DNA of 39,802 nt, from the NCBI GenBank assembly GCA_022825825.1, contig JAJDWA010000066.1:1-39802 (forward strand), written 5' to 3'. Shown here in pieces: positions 8,893 to 18,128 of the stretch. The position numbers and the translations under genes are program-made. The notes under the pieces were generated by a model. It was not told the DNA's origin and ran no database searches. It saw only the letters and a program-made list of their open reading frames with translations. The number at the start of each line of letters is the position of its first letter. Position 1 is the first letter of the stretch. Origin of the DNA: Candidatus Poribacteria bacterium (lineage in GTDB: Bacteria; Poribacteria; WGA-4E; WGA-3G).

Positions 8893-10044
8893 ATGAAACG
8901 TCTTACACTAACTTCACTGGGACAAATCCGAGAAGCTGATATTACCTTTGGAGATATGACGGTATTTGTCGGTGAACAGGCAAGTGGAAAGAGTATTCTG
9001 CTCCAACTTGTAAAGTTAATTTTAGACGCAGGCAATATTACCCGAACTCTCAAAAAACACGGTTTTGATTGGCACGAGAAGACAGAGGATTTTTTATGCC
9101 TTTATTTCGGTGAAGGCATGGAAACGATTTGGAACAAGGATGAGACGCGAGTCTCTATAGATAATGTAGATTTTACGCCTCAAAAAGCGTTATTAAAAAG
9201 AAAGAAAGATGAGAGTCTTTTTCTAATACCAGCACACCGAGTTGTAACACTTAAAGATGGGTGGCCGCGCGCTTTTACCGACTATGGCACGAGCGATCCT
9301 TACGTTGTTAAGGAATTTAGCGAACAATTGCGCCTACTAATGGAAGCGGGTTTAGGGTCAGGCAAGGGTGCTATTTTTCCACAAGAAGGTCGTATGAACA
9401 AAACAATACGAGATGCAATTGGGACAAGTATCTTTGGAGAGGGTGAAGTCAAATTGGATAGGTCGGGATTACGTAAACGCATTATTTTAGATGTCGAGGG
9501 GACCCAACTGCCGTTTATGGTTTGGTCTACAGGTCAGAGAGAACTCGCGCCGCTTTTATTGGGGCTGTACCGGTTAATGCCTTCAGGAAAAGCGCAAAAG
9601 AGAAATAACATCAACTGGGTTGTTATAGAAGAACCGGAAATGGGATTACATCCCAAAGCGATCTCAGCACTTCTCCTCATATTTTTAGAGTTATTAAGAC
9701 GAGGTTACAAAGTCATTGTTTCCACTCATTCATCGCAAATTTTAGAACTTATTTGGGCTATTCAACTCATCGCTAAATCGAAAAACGCACCAGCACGGTT
9801 AAGAGATTTGCTGGATTTGAAACCGAAAGCCTTTACCCATGACCTTACTGATACCATCATACACAAAAAGACGTTCAAAACCTATTATTTTTCTCGGCAA
9901 GATAGTATTGTAGAGGTCAAAGACATTTCAAAATTAGATCCAGAAGATCCTGATAAATCAGTATCAGATTGGGGTGGTCTTACACTATTTAGTACAAAGG
10001 CGGCTGATATTGTAACGGAAGCTGTGTGGGAGAGTGATGTATGA
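8893..10044 (+). CDS. AAA/ABC-type ATPase, first gene of a two-gene module
   Basis: A 383-aa stand-alone ATPase of the SMC/OLD-like AAA group. It has Walker A GEQASGKS (residues 27-34), an ABC-signature-like STGQRE (212-217), Walker B with catalytic glutamates VVIEEPEMGLHP (243-254), and the switch histidine in STHS (277-280). No TOPRIM domain follows, so it is not a full OLD nuclease. The last ~90 residues, after the ATPase core, have no fold I recognise. Start codon and AAAAGGAG ribosome site are clear. Its stop overlaps the next gene's ATG by 4 bases (ATGA), so the two proteins are probably made together. ATPases of this kind paired with a small nuclease are typical of phage-defence pairs such as Septu or PARIS, but the family here is not recognised. 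Confidence 0.88.
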   Translation: MKRLTLTSLGQIREADITFGDMTVFVGEQASGKSILLQLVKLILDAGNITRTLKKHGFDWHEKTEDFLCLYFGEGMETIWNKDETRVSIDNVDFTPQKALLKRKKDESLFLIPAHRVVTLKDGWPRAFTDYGTSDPYVVKEFSEQLRLLMEAGLGSGKGAIFPQEGRMNKTIRDAIGTSIFGEGEVKLDRSGLRKRIILDVEGTQLPFMVWSTGQRELAPLLLGLYRLMPSGKAQKRNNINWVVIEEPEMGLHPKAISALLLIFLELLRRGYKVIVSTHSSQILELIWAIQLIAKSKNAPARLRDLLDLKPKAFTHDLTDTIIHKKTFKTYYFSRQDSIVEVKDISKLDPEDPDKSVSDWGGLTLFSTKAADIVTEAVWESDV

Positions 10045-10499
10045 GTTTCACCGATGCTGTTCAGAGTATTCCGGAAATCGCTAACTGCCTAAGAAACGGA
10101 TTACAAGCATTGGGGGGACATAGTAGAAAAATAGAGGTGCGTTCAACACGTGATTTAGCAGGAAGTGTTGATATAGATACCTGTCTTAAAAAACTTTATC
10201 CGAACGCGCATCGTTGGGATTATGTGTTCGGTTATAAAGATCGAATTTTCTATGTTGAAGTCCATCCAGCAGATAATACTCGCAAAGTAGGAGAGATCAC
10301 AGCGAAATTAGGATGGTTGAAACGCTGGCGTAAACTTTCCGCAAAAAACCTTGAGGATTTGGAAGGTAAAAGTACATACCACTGGATTTCCACTGGAAAA
10401 ACTACGTCAAGTGTGAAACGGGGTAAATATCGTCTGATATTGGCGGAAAAAGGCATTCGTGGGCCAGTCTCTATATTGAACGCAGATTCTATCTCGTAA
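10041..10499 (+). CDS. Small uncharacterised protein coupled to the AAA ATPase; possible PD-(D/E)XK-type nuclease
   Basis: A 152-aa protein overlapping the ATPase gene by 4 bases. I do not recognise a named family. The central part reads as alternating strands with a possible restriction-nuclease-like core: Asp60 (WDYVFGY), then Glu73-Val-His75 (FYVEVHPA), then a helix with K79-x6-K89-type basic residues and WLKRWRK. The final catalytic Lys of the classical motif is replaced by His, so nuclease activity is a guess. It is basic, lacks a signal peptide or membrane segment, and ends 51 bases before the Nudix gene. Tight coupling makes it the likely effector or partner of the ATPase. Confidence 0.8.
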   Translation: MSFTDAVQSIPEIANCLRNGLQALGGHSRKIEVRSTRDLAGSVDIDTCLKKLYPNAHRWDYVFGYKDRIFYVEVHPADNTRKVGEITAKLGWLKRWRKLSAKNLEDLEGKSTYHWISTGKTTSSVKRGKYRLILAEKGIRGPVSILNADSIS

Positions 10500-10550
10500 C
10501 CAGCTTAAGGAACAATTTAGGCATGACTACAAAAACCGTGGATAGACACA

Positions 10551-11180
10551 ATGAAAAATACCATTGAAAAGGTAACTGCATTTATCATACAAAAACGAAA
10601 TGGAATAAACACATTACTTGTATTCAAACATCCCACTGCGGGTGTCCAAATTCCAGCAGGAACAGTTGAAGTCGATGAAGACATCGAAACTGCGGTACAG
10701 AGAGAGGCACATGAAGAAACCGGACTACAGAACGTAAAAATTGAGAAATATCTCGGTTGTTTTGAAAATGAGTTAGCAGAACAAGAACGGATAATAACAC
10801 AAACAACTAAAGTTTATATTAAACCCGATTTAAACGCAATTCCGCACAAAGACAAATTAACCAGGGGACTCACTGTAGAATACCATTCTAATAACAAAGT
10901 GTTCACTCACGTTACATATTTTGAATACGATAAATTTCCCAACCCCTCATACATCGCCTATAATATTTCGGGGTGGGTACCGAGCGAAAACTTGAGCAAT
11001 CAAAAAACAAGACATTTCTTTCAGTTGAGTACATCAGAAGAAACAGAGGATATGTGGGAATTGAAAAGCGATAGAGGTCATGTTTTCCAACCTTTTTGGA
11101 CACCGCTTTCACCGAAACCCGAAATTGTATCACCACAAAATAGGTGGTTGGATTATGTTTATGAGAAAATATGTAGATAG
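10551..11180 (+). CDS. Nudix hydrolase
   Basis: A 209-aa protein with a perfect Nudix box, G-x5-E-x7-REAHEETGL, at residues 37-59. This motif binds divalent metal and cleaves nucleoside diphosphates linked to another moiety. The substrate cannot be told from sequence. The N-terminal half (1-130) is the Nudix fold; the C-terminal ~80 residues are an extension rich in aromatic residues, ending WLDYVYEKICR. It starts 51 bases after the ATPase/nuclease-like pair on the same strand, so it could be co-transcribed with it, but there is no overlap and the gap is filled by unremarkable sequence. Membership in that module is open. Confidence 0.88.
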   Translation: MKNTIEKVTAFIIQKRNGINTLLVFKHPTAGVQIPAGTVEVDEDIETAVQREAHEETGLQNVKIEKYLGCFENELAEQERIITQTTKVYIKPDLNAIPHKDKLTRGLTVEYHSNNKVFTHVTYFEYDKFPNPSYIAYNISGWVPSENLSNQKTRHFFQLSTSEETEDMWELKSDRGHVFQPFWTPLSPKPEIVSPQNRWLDYVYEKICR

Positions 11181-11236
11181 CCTATAAAGAACAGCAACAA
11201 TCGTATCATAATACGATTTTCTTAGAGGAGATAAAG

Positions 11237-12337
11237 ATGTCAACTTATCGTGCAGGTGTTATCGGTTTAGGACGGATGGGAAGCACTTTTGATGATGAAA
11301 TTACGCAGGGAGGATCACTCTTTCTGCCTTACTGTCATGCGCCAAGTTATGACGCATCAACGAAAACGGAGTTGGTCGCAGGTGCCGACCTACATGCTGA
11401 ACAAGCCTCAATCTTCGGTGAACGTTGGGGACTCAGTTCGGAACATATCTATAGCGATTATCGCGAAATGTTAGAGAAGGAAAACCTTGATCTTGTGAGC
11501 ATCTGCACGACAGCACGGGTACGCTCTACAATCGTGCAAGATGTGGCACGTGCAGGTGTCAAAGGCATCTGGGCAGAAAAACCGATTTCGCTCAGCCTTG
11601 CCGAAGCGGATGTGATGTTAGATGCCTGCCGAGAGAATGGTGTCGTAATGGCAATCAATTGTGCGCGTCGTTGGAATCCCTTCTTTAGTGAGGCAAGAAA
11701 ACTTATTGATGAAGGTGAGATCGGCAATGTGCTGCAGGTGACCGTGTATGCACAGTGCGGTCTCTCACATAACGGTAGCCATGCCATTGATATTTTATGT
11801 TATATGGCTGCTGGCAATGTGGAGTGGGTTTTCGGTGAGATGCAGTCGGACGAAGCCGCTGCAGGTGAAAACGACCTGATGGGCAACGGCTACCTTGTTT
11901 TTGACAACGGTGTTAGAGGCTATCTCCGCAGCACTTCATGCGGTGTAGCATCTTGGGAGGTGGATGTCATCGGCACAACGGGACGTATCCGCTCAATCAA
12001 CAATGCGGAAAAGTTTGAGCTGATTCGTGTACTGCCCGGCGGCAGACGTGGACGGGGAGTGCCTGCAACATGTCCGTTTCCATATCCTAATAGAATGCAA
12101 GGGATGGGATTGACTATTGTTGACGACATCATCAACGCTATTGAAAATGGCGGTTCACCTAAATGTTCTGGCGAAGATGGACGTGCTGCGCTTGAGGTTG
12201 CTATTGCCCTTCGTGAATCGCATCGGCGTGGTGGCGTAAAGGTGGACTTACCGATTGAAGATCGGAGTCTGCGTATTCTTTCTTCGGAGATTCATGGTGA
12301 CGACACACCTGCCCGGGTTAGGCGGTTGCGGGGTTGA
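11237..12337 (+). CDS. Gfo/Idh/MocA family oxidoreductase
   Basis: A 366-aa NAD(P)-dependent dehydrogenase of the large family that oxidises sugars and cyclitols. The Rossmann fingerprint GLGRMG is at residues 10-15. The catalytic-lysine signature AEKP is at 113-116, followed by the typical LSLAEAD helix. The C-terminal alpha/beta domain carries the substrate site; NGSHAIDIL holds the expected His. No substrate can be assigned. The ribosome site AGAGGAGA lies just before the ATG. It is followed 20 bases later by the histone-deacetylase-family gene on the same strand, possibly as an operon. Confidence 0.92.
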   Translation: MSTYRAGVIGLGRMGSTFDDEITQGGSLFLPYCHAPSYDASTKTELVAGADLHAEQASIFGERWGLSSEHIYSDYREMLEKENLDLVSICTTARVRSTIVQDVARAGVKGIWAEKPISLSLAEADVMLDACRENGVVMAINCARRWNPFFSEARKLIDEGEIGNVLQVTVYAQCGLSHNGSHAIDILCYMAAGNVEWVFGEMQSDEAAAGENDLMGNGYLVFDNGVRGYLRSTSCGVASWEVDVIGTTGRIRSINNAEKFELIRVLPGGRRGRGVPATCPFPYPNRMQGMGLTIVDDIINAIENGGSPKCSGEDGRAALEVAIALRESHRRGGVKVDLPIEDRSLRILSSEIHGDDTPARVRRLRG

Positions 12338-12357
12338 TATAGGAGTAAATAATACAC

Positions 12358-13302
12358 ATGCCACAAAAAACAGCATTCATCTACCACCCAGACTACCTTA
12401 ACCACGACACCGGCCCCGAACACCCGGAACGGCCAGAGCGACTCATAGCCAGCCTCGCCGCACTCCAACAAAGCGCTGTGTGGGAACAACTACACCACAT
12501 TGATCCAACACCCGCGACCGTTGAACAGATCGCTTATGCACATAACCCTGGTTATAGTGAACATATCCAGCAATTCTGTGAGGCAGAAATACCACTCACC
12601 TACGACACCACTGTCTGTCATGAATCTTATGAGATCGCCCTGCTTTCAACAGGTGGGGTGTTATCTGCAGCGGAAGCAGTCGCAACAAAGAAAGTGAAAA
12701 ATGCTTTTGCGATGGTGCGTCCACCAGGACACCACGCCACACCCGGACAGAGCATGGGATTTTGCTTGTTCAACAACATTGCCGTTACAGCACGTTATCT
12801 TCAACGTGAGCACGGTGTGGGAAAGGTGGCAATCGTGGACTGGGACGTGCATCACGGCAACGGCACACAAGACATTTTCTATGAAGACGCATCGGTTTTC
12901 TTCTTCTCTATCCATCAATCCCCGCTTTATCCTGGCACCGGTTCACGCCGTGAACAAGGAAGTGGTAAAGCACGTGGGACCACTCTAAACATGCCGATGC
13001 CGCCCGGCAGTGGCGATGAAGAATACATTAAAGTCTTTGAAGATGTTCTCATCCCTGCATTACAAGGTTTTTCACCTGAGTTTATCCTAATATCCGCAGG
13101 ATTTGATGCACACTACCTTGACCCACTTGCACACGTTGACATAAACATAACTGCAGCGGGATTCGCAAAGTTAACCGATCTGGTTTTGAATGTTGCAGAA
13201 GAGATCGCATCCGGTAATGTTGTTTCGGCATTGGAGGGTGGATATAGTTTGGAAGGTATCTCAGAATCTGTTGTGGCACATGTGGAACGGTTGGTTGGAT
13301 AA
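12358..13302 (+). CDS. Histone deacetylase family (arginase-deacetylase fold) amidohydrolase
   Basis: A 314-aa zinc hydrolase of the class II histone-deacetylase family, whose bacterial members remove acetyl groups from small amines (acetylpolyamines), acetoin-related substrates or proteins. All active-site elements are present: paired His125-His126 in RPPGHHATPG, zinc ligands Asp163 and His165 in DWDVHHGNGT, third ligand Asp250 in AGFDAH, and the catalytic Tyr296 in EGGYSLEG. It has no signal peptide. It starts 20 bases after the Gfo/Idh gene and converges with ubiE, whose stop is about 30 bases away. The actual substrate is unknown. Confidence 0.93.
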   Translation: MPQKTAFIYHPDYLNHDTGPEHPERPERLIASLAALQQSAVWEQLHHIDPTPATVEQIAYAHNPGYSEHIQQFCEAEIPLTYDTTVCHESYEIALLSTGGVLSAAEAVATKKVKNAFAMVRPPGHHATPGQSMGFCLFNNIAVTARYLQREHGVGKVAIVDWDVHHGNGTQDIFYEDASVFFFSIHQSPLYPGTGSRREQGSGKARGTTLNMPMPPGSGDEEYIKVFEDVLIPALQGFSPEFILISAGFDAHYLDPLAHVDINITAAGFAKLTDLVLNVAEEIASGNVVSALEGGYSLEGISESVVAHVERLVG

Positions 13303-13334
13303 ACACTGGAGTTTTCGCCATCTTGCAAAATCTG

Positions 13335-14036
13335 TCACATCTTTTTCCCCACATGAATCGCTACAATCCCCAAAGTTTTCCGAAAATACTGCACATCTGT
13401 TAACCCGCACTGCTCCATAACATCTTTCAATGCATCACAATTGGGGAACTGCATAACAGAACGGGGAAGATAGCCGTACGCATCGTCTTTGCTACGTGAA
13501 ATGCAATTGCCGATAAAAGGTAAAATCTTTGTAAAATAGAAATAGTAAAGGCTACGAAACAACGGATTGACAGGTTGCGTAAACTCCAAGATTGCTATTC
13601 TACCCCCCGGCACAGCGACACGTGTCATCTCACGGATTCCCAATTCAAGGTCAGAAACGTTTCGGATACCGAAACCGACAGAGACAATGTCAAACGTGTT
13701 GTCTGAAAATGGGAGGGTGAGGGTATCTGCCTCAATCGGCACAAAGGCGTGTGTCCTTCCCTGCCGTTCCACCTTCTGCTTACCAACAACCAACATCTCA
13801 AAGCAGAAATCCGAACCGATGACAGAGCCGTTTGTGTCAATTTTATCAGCATACGCCAAGGCAAGTTCGCCTGTGCCTGTGCAAACATCAAGCACCTTGC
13901 TTGTTGGGGTCACACTGCTTGCTTTGACTGTCTCTCGCCGCCAAACACGGTCAAAACGTAGGCTTAGCAACGAGTTAAGAAAATCATAATGGCGGGCGAT
14001 AGCTGAAAATAGGTTTTTTATACGTTGTGCTTGCAT
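13335..14036 (-). CDS. ubiE: Demethylmenaquinone/ubiquinone C-methyltransferase (UbiE/MenG)
   Basis: A 233-aa SAM-dependent methyltransferase that performs the C-methylation in menaquinone or ubiquinone synthesis; menaquinone is more likely in this lineage (inference). Signatures are the N-terminal FSAIARHYDFLNSLLS, the SAM loop DVCTGTGELA (from residue 50), VGFGIRNVSD, and PGGRIAILEFTQP followed by the LYYFYFTKILPFIG segment characteristic of the family. It lies downstream of pheT on the same strand, separated by 109 bases that contain a hairpin-forming repeat (14071-14126), so co-transcription may be reduced. Confidence 0.93.
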   Translation of the reverse strand: MQAQRIKNLFSAIARHYDFLNSLLSLRFDRVWRRETVKASSVTPTSKVLDVCTGTGELALAYADKIDTNGSVIGSDFCFEMLVVGKQKVERQGRTHAFVPIEADTLTLPFSDNTFDIVSVGFGIRNVSDLELGIREMTRVAVPGGRIAILEFTQPVNPLFRSLYYFYFTKILPFIGNCISRSKDDAYGYLPRSVMQFPNCDALKDVMEQCGLTDVQYFRKTLGIVAIHVGKKM

Positions 14037-14070
14037 AACAGTTTTGTCCGATAATTATTGGGACACTTCT

Positions 14071-14126
14071 GTAGAGCAAACTGTTAGTTTGCGTCTCAGA
14101 GAGTACAAACTAACAGTTTGTGCTAC
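14071..14126. repeat. REPIN-like paired palindrome, CAAACT/AGTTTG type
   Basis: GTAGAGCAAACTGTTAGTTTGCG is followed by an inverted partner ending in CAAACTAACAGTTTGTGCTAC. Each half is a palindrome, and the two halves are also complementary to each other, so the whole can form one long hairpin. A close relative is at 20677-20732 and a partial one at 7076-7117. Lying between pheT and ubiE, it could act as a terminator or mRNA stabiliser. Confidence 0.7.
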
Positions 14127-14145
14127 AACATAATCCTGATTCAGA

Positions 14146-16539
14146 CTACATTCTTAACTCTGCACCAAGTTCTTGATTCAATCGTTTCACAACCTTGTCG
14201 TGAAGATCGTTAACCGCTTTATCTGTTAAGGTTTCGGTTGCAGAGTGATATGTGATCGTGTAAGCAAGGCTCTTTTTCCCTTCTGGCACCTGATCCCCGA
14301 CGTATACATCAAACAGTCGTACCGATTCAACCAATTCTCCTCCAGTAGAATAGATAATCTCTATTGGCATATCCGACTGCATATCTTCATCTACCACAAT
14401 CGCGAGGTCACGCAGGACGCTGGGATAGATGGGAATCGGCTCAAAACGTTTGGAAAAATCGGCTGCGTCCGCTAATGCTTCAAGGTCAAGTTCAAAGAGA
14501 TATGCTTTATAAGGCAGTTCATAATTTTCCAGCACTTTCGGGTGTGCTTCGCCAAGCATACCGATGCGTCTATTCCCCAACAACACTTCAGCATTACGAC
14601 CTGGATGAAAGGTCGGGTCTTCCGTTTTCTTGAACGTATAATCGGTAATTCCACAGACGTCAAGTATGCCTTCAACAGCCCCCTTAACGTCAAAGAAGTC
14701 TGGAGAACGATAAGGACTGCCGTAAACACCACCGCCAATTTCTCCAGCAAGAATACCAGCAACACGGGCTGGTTCTTCTCTTTGGATAAACACGGTAGAC
14801 AGCTCAAAGAGTGCGATATTATCTATCTGATGATTGTGGTTATGCTGTGCATTATTAAGTAAACTCGGTAGCAAAGTCGTACGGAGGACTGACATCTCTG
14901 GACTCAATGGGTTTTTCAGTTGTAGTGCTTGGCGAAGTGGATTGTCTGCTGCTAACCGTATCTTGTCAAAGCAGTTTGGATGATTGAAGCTATAATTTAC
15001 AGACTCCATCATGCCGGTCCCAAGTAGAAAATGTTTTGTCCGTTTATGAACTTCTATTGAGGTGTTTGGCGTAGGAATAGGGATGTCACCTTTTGGTAAC
15101 GTTGTCGGAATGTTATCATAGCCGTGGACACGCGCTATTTCTTCAATCAGATCAATTTCACGTGTAATATCCGCTCGGAACGATGGGACGGTAACCTGAT
15201 AGATATCTTCAGATTGTCCCACTTCCACACCAAACCCTAACCGACTTAGAATCTGTTCTATTTCAGTTGCTTCAAGTTCGGTTCCCAATATGAAATTGAC
15301 ACGTTCAGCACGGAGTTGAATCTGATAAGGTTCTTTTTTCCCCGGATAGACATCAATAGTGCCTTTGCAGATAGTGCCGCCAGCTAATTCCACAATGAGT
15401 TGCGCTGCACGGTCAAGCGCAGGGATAACAGCCTCTGGATCCGCGCCACGTTCAAATCTATACGATGCCTCAGTGTGTATTCCCAATGCTTTAGCAGTTG
15501 CGCGGACACTTGACGGTTGAAAATTGGCACTTTCCAGTAGCACATCACATGTTGTCTCAGTGATTTCAGAGTCATAGCCTCCCATAATCCCTGCAAGTGC
15601 CACAGGTTTTTCTGCATCTGCGATAACTAACATATCGGGAGTAAGATCGCGTTCTTCTTCATCAAGGGTTGTGATCTGTTCACCTTCTGCTGCACGGCGC
15701 ACGACAATACGATTTTCCGAGAGTTTGTGATAATCAAAGGCGTGGAGCGGTTGACCATATTCCATCAGAACGAAGTTAGTAATATCTACGATGTTATTGA
15801 TAACACCGACTCCGATAGATTCAAGTCGCTGTTTTAACCATGCAGGAGATTCACCGATCTTAACGCCACGGATTACGCGCGCTGCATAACGGGGACAAAG
15901 ATCAGACGCATCAATTGTTACAGATGTCCGTTCCTGAATATCTGCTTCGCTTTCTTGTAGGTCAACCTGTGGCAATTTCAAGTCGTTGCCTGTTTCAGCA
16001 CGAATTTCGCGGGCAACACCTATCATACTGAAGCAGTCCGGGCGATTCGGCGTTATCTCCAATTCAAATATCACATCGTCTAAACCTAACGCTTCGGTAA
16101 GCGGTGTGCCGATAGATAGGTCTGAGGACAATTCCATCAGTCCTGCTGCCTCATCGGAGATGCCTAACTCTTTCTCCGAGCAGAGCATACCGTGCGATTC
16201 CTCATCGCGCAGTTTAGCACGTTTAATTATAATACCTGTAGGCAGTTTTGTGCCAATTGTTGCGACAGGTGCAAACATGCCTTCACACACATTCGGCGCA
16301 CCGCAAACGATCTGCAGTGCATTTACCTCACCAATATCTACCTGACACAATACAAGTTTATCGGCATTCGGGTGTGGTCTGATGGAATCTACTTTGCCGA
16401 CAACTACGCCTTCTAAACCCGCGCCGAGTTGCTTGACAGATTCAACTTCAATGCCTAACATTGTTAATCTTTCCGCGAGTTCGCTTGGGGAAAAGTCAAA
16501 ATCGATATAGGCTTTTAGCCAATTTAGGGTTACGTTCAT
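14146..16539 (-). CDS. pheT: Phenylalanyl-tRNA synthetase, beta subunit
   Basis: The beta subunit (797 aa, normal for the long bacterial form) of the alpha2-beta2 enzyme that charges tRNA-Phe. Domains in order: the EMAP/tRNA-binding fold (about residues 40-150, containing [13 protein letters not shown]); the B3/B4 editing domain (from about 210, with [22 protein letters not shown]); the B5 domain (about 405-475); the catalytic-like core; and the C-terminal anticodon-binding FDX-ACB domain (about 700-797, starting [14 protein letters not shown]). It lies 120 bases downstream of pheS and is presumably controlled by the same T-box leader. Confidence 0.96.
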   Translation of the reverse strand: MNVTLNWLKAYIDFDFSPSELAERLTMLGIEVESVKQLGAGLEGVVVGKVDSIRPHPNADKLVLCQVDIGEVNALQIVCGAPNVCEGMFAPVATIGTKLPTGIIIKRAKLRDEESHGMLCSEKELGISDEAAGLMELSSDLSIGTPLTEALGLDDVIFELEITPNRPDCFSMIGVAREIRAETGNDLKLPQVDLQESEADIQERTSVTIDASDLCPRYAARVIRGVKIGESPAWLKQRLESIGVGVINNIVDITNFVLMEYGQPLHAFDYHKLSENRIVVRRAAEGEQITTLDEEERDLTPDMLVIADAEKPVALAGIMGGYDSEITETTCDVLLESANFQPSSVRATAKALGIHTEASYRFERGADPEAVIPALDRAAQLIVELAGGTICKGTIDVYPGKKEPYQIQLRAERVNFILGTELEATEIEQILSRLGFGVEVGQSEDIYQVTVPSFRADITREIDLIEEIARVHGYDNIPTTLPKGDIPIPTPNTSIEVHKRTKHFLLGTGMMESVNYSFNHPNCFDKIRLAADNPLRQALQLKNPLSPEMSVLRTTLLPSLLNNAQHNHNHQIDNIALFELSTVFIQREEPARVAGILAGEIGGGVYGSPYRSPDFFDVKGAVEGILDVCGITDYTFKKTEDPTFHPGRNAEVLLGNRRIGMLGEAHPKVLENYELPYKAYLFELDLEALADAADFSKRFEPIPIYPSVLRDLAIVVDEDMQSDMPIEIIYSTGGELVESVRLFDVYVGDQVPEGKKSLAYTITYHSATETLTDKAVNDLHDKVVKRLNQELGAELRM

Positions 16540-16559
16540 CTATAAATCCTATTTTCTAC

Positions 16560-16650
16560 ATTGCATAGCGAGGCACGGGGACCTCGCGCTACACATTCTG
16601 AAGGTTACGGTATACGAAATCGGGGTTGGAAACCCCTCTCACAAGAGTGC
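16560..16650. repeat. Short palindromes in the pheS-pheT spacer
   Basis: Two unrelated palindromes occupy the gap. The first pairs AGCGAGG with CCTCGCGCT around 16567-16591; the second is GGGGTTGGAAACCCC around 16622-16636. Both resemble the degenerate intergenic repeats elsewhere in the window. They could tune the relative expression of the two synthetase subunits, but nothing proves this. Confidence 0.5.
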
Positions 16651-16659
16651 CTGCTACCT

Positions 16660-17676
16660 TTAAAACTGCTTTAGAAAGCGGAGGTCATTTTCATAAAAGG
16701 TGCGGATATCTGGAATGCGGAACTGTAAATTTGCAATTCGTTCTACGCCCATGCCGAAAGCAAAACCGGTAACCTCCTCCGGGTCATAGTTAACAGCGCG
16801 GAACACCTCTGGGTCAACAGCACCCGCACCTAAAATCTCAATCCATCCGGTGTGTCCGCAACTACGACACCCTTTACCATGACAAATGGTGCATGAGATA
16901 TCCACCTCAGCACTCGGTTCTGTGAAAGGGAAAAAATGTGGACGGAAACGCATCTGTGTTTGGTCACCGAACATCTGCCGTGCAAAAGATACCAAAACCC
17001 CCTTCAGTTCACTAAAAGTGACATGCCTATCTACAAGCAATCCTTCAACCTGATGAAACATCGGTGTGTGTGATACATCATAATCCACACGGTACGCCTT
17101 GCCCGGCACAATAATACGTACTGGTGGTTTCTGGTTCTCCATCACACGTATCTGAACAGGGGAGTTATGGGTGCGTAATAGATGTCCATCCGTTAGATAA
17201 AATGTATCATGTAAATCTCGCGCGGGGTGGTCGGAAGGTGTATTGAGTGCATCAAAATTGTAATGCTCTGTTTCAACTTCCGGTCCAGTAACAACTTGAA
17301 ACCCCATTTGTGTAAAGATCGCTTGAATCCGTTCCAACGTTTGCATGACCGGATGCGCTTTGCCATAAGCAGGTTTTCGTCCGGGGAGTGTGATATCAAT
17401 AGATTCTGCCTCAAGCTGCTGTTCCTGTTGTTGGTTATCCAGTGCATTCTTTGTAGCTTCAAACGCTTCTGTTAGAGCGGCACGCACCTCATTGGCAAGT
17501 TTTCCAATTATCGGACGTTCCTCATTAGAAAGTTTCCCCATGCCCTTCATAACATCTGTCAACTTTCCCTTGCGTCCAAAATATGCTATTCTGAGCGATT
17601 CAAGCGTGTCCAACGAATTAACATCTTCCAAAGCCGCGAGTGCTTCTGCTTGAATCGCTTCTAATTCTGCTTTCAT
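16660..17676 (-). CDS. pheS: Phenylalanyl-tRNA synthetase, alpha subunit
   Basis: The catalytic alpha subunit (338 aa) of phenylalanyl-tRNA synthetase. It has an N-terminal coiled-coil region (about residues 1-90, with the conserved YFGRKGKLTDVMKGM), class II motifs in the catalytic domain (HPVMQTLERIQAIFTQMGF start, DTFYLTD, the HTPMFHQVEGL motif 2, and GFAFGMGVERIANL motif 3), and a Cys cluster CTICHGKGCRSCG as in several other bacterial PheS proteins. Gene order infC-rpmI-rplT-pheS-pheT is the classical bacterial arrangement. A T-box leader immediately upstream (17690-17940) indicates regulation by uncharged tRNA-Phe. Confidence 0.97.
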   Translation of the reverse strand: MKAELEAIQAEALAALEDVNSLDTLESLRIAYFGRKGKLTDVMKGMGKLSNEERPIIGKLANEVRAALTEAFEATKNALDNQQQEQQLEAESIDITLPGRKPAYGKAHPVMQTLERIQAIFTQMGFQVVTGPEVETEHYNFDALNTPSDHPARDLHDTFYLTDGHLLRTHNSPVQIRVMENQKPPVRIIVPGKAYRVDYDVSHTPMFHQVEGLLVDRHVTFSELKGVLVSFARQMFGDQTQMRFRPHFFPFTEPSAEVDISCTICHGKGCRSCGHTGWIEILGAGAVDPEVFRAVNYDPEEVTGFAFGMGVERIANLQFRIPDIRTFYENDLRFLKQF

Positions 17677-17687
17677 AGTTGCCTCTT

Positions 17688-17757
17688 AAAAAAATAACAC
17701 CCATCACTTCGCTCCAAAAAGGTAAATTCCTTCTGGGGACGAAAGCGACAGGCATCT
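17688..17757 (-). terminator. Attenuator terminator of the pheS T-box leader
   Basis: Read on the minus strand, GCCTGTCGCTTTCGTCC can pair, with several G-U pairs and two mismatches, with GGAGCGAAGTGATGGGT. This hairpin is followed by a T-rich run at 17688-17697, only 12 bases before the pheS ATG. The 5' side overlaps the region just after the T-box sequence, as expected for a terminator competing with the antiterminator. Confidence 0.75.
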
Positions 17758-17940
17758 ACTTCCGCGGTACCACCCCGCTTGACAGATTGATAAAATCTGC
17801 CCGCTTCATTATTTGTTGTTTAATGGCTCCAGGATGAAATTCGGCAGTTGCTCTCAAAACCACGCTTCCAACCGATGACGCGGTCTCTCTTGTTGAGAGG
17901 TCTCAACTTCCTACTGTGTCCTTTCATTGCCCTTATAAAA
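17690..17940 (-). promoter_or_regulatory. T-box riboswitch (tRNA-Phe responsive) upstream of pheS-pheT
   Basis: A leader RNA that senses the charging state of tRNA-Phe. On the minus strand, the T-box proper GGTGGTACCGCGG is at 17774-17762. Its TGGT bulge would pair with a tRNA end of ACCA type, and tRNA-Phe normally has A at that discriminator position. The specifier region GAATTTCATC (about 17842-17833) contains the Phe codon TTC (17838-17836), followed by the usual CTGGAG. Stem I features AGTAGGAAGTTG and the apical GGTTGGAAGCG are also present. A terminator hairpin and T-run precede pheS. When tRNA-Phe is uncharged, antitermination should raise pheST expression. Confidence 0.93.
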
Positions 17941-17980
17941 GAATTTATGGTAGAGATTAGAATTAACGCTCATTCCTGAA

Positions 17981-18047
17981 CTGTAGGAGGGAACTCCGAT
18001 TCCCGACTATTCCTCAGTTCCGTCGCGATTCGGAGATCGCTCCTACA
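17981..18047. repeat. REPIN-like paired palindrome, GTAGGAG type
   Basis: A 67-base unit with the ends CTGTAGGAG and CTCCTACAG in inverted orientation. The right half (GCGATTCGGAGATCGCTCC) is the same family as the single copies at 20177-20200, 36879-36907 and inside the coding region at 24521-24547. Confidence 0.75.
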
Positions 18048-18102
18048 GAGGAAATGTAAAATTATTTCTATAATCCACTACAAATTACCTACACACTATG
18101 AC

Positions 18103-18128
18103 CGACGAGGTTAGGAAACCTCGTCTAC
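18103..18128. repeat. REP-like palindrome, GAGGTTAGGAAACCTC type
   Basis: GACGAGGTTAGGAAACCTCGTC, a near-perfect palindrome followed by TACC. The same type occurs at 7024-7043 and 20379-20399 (both inside family B elements) and at 29894-29919. It lies downstream of rplT. Confidence 0.7.
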
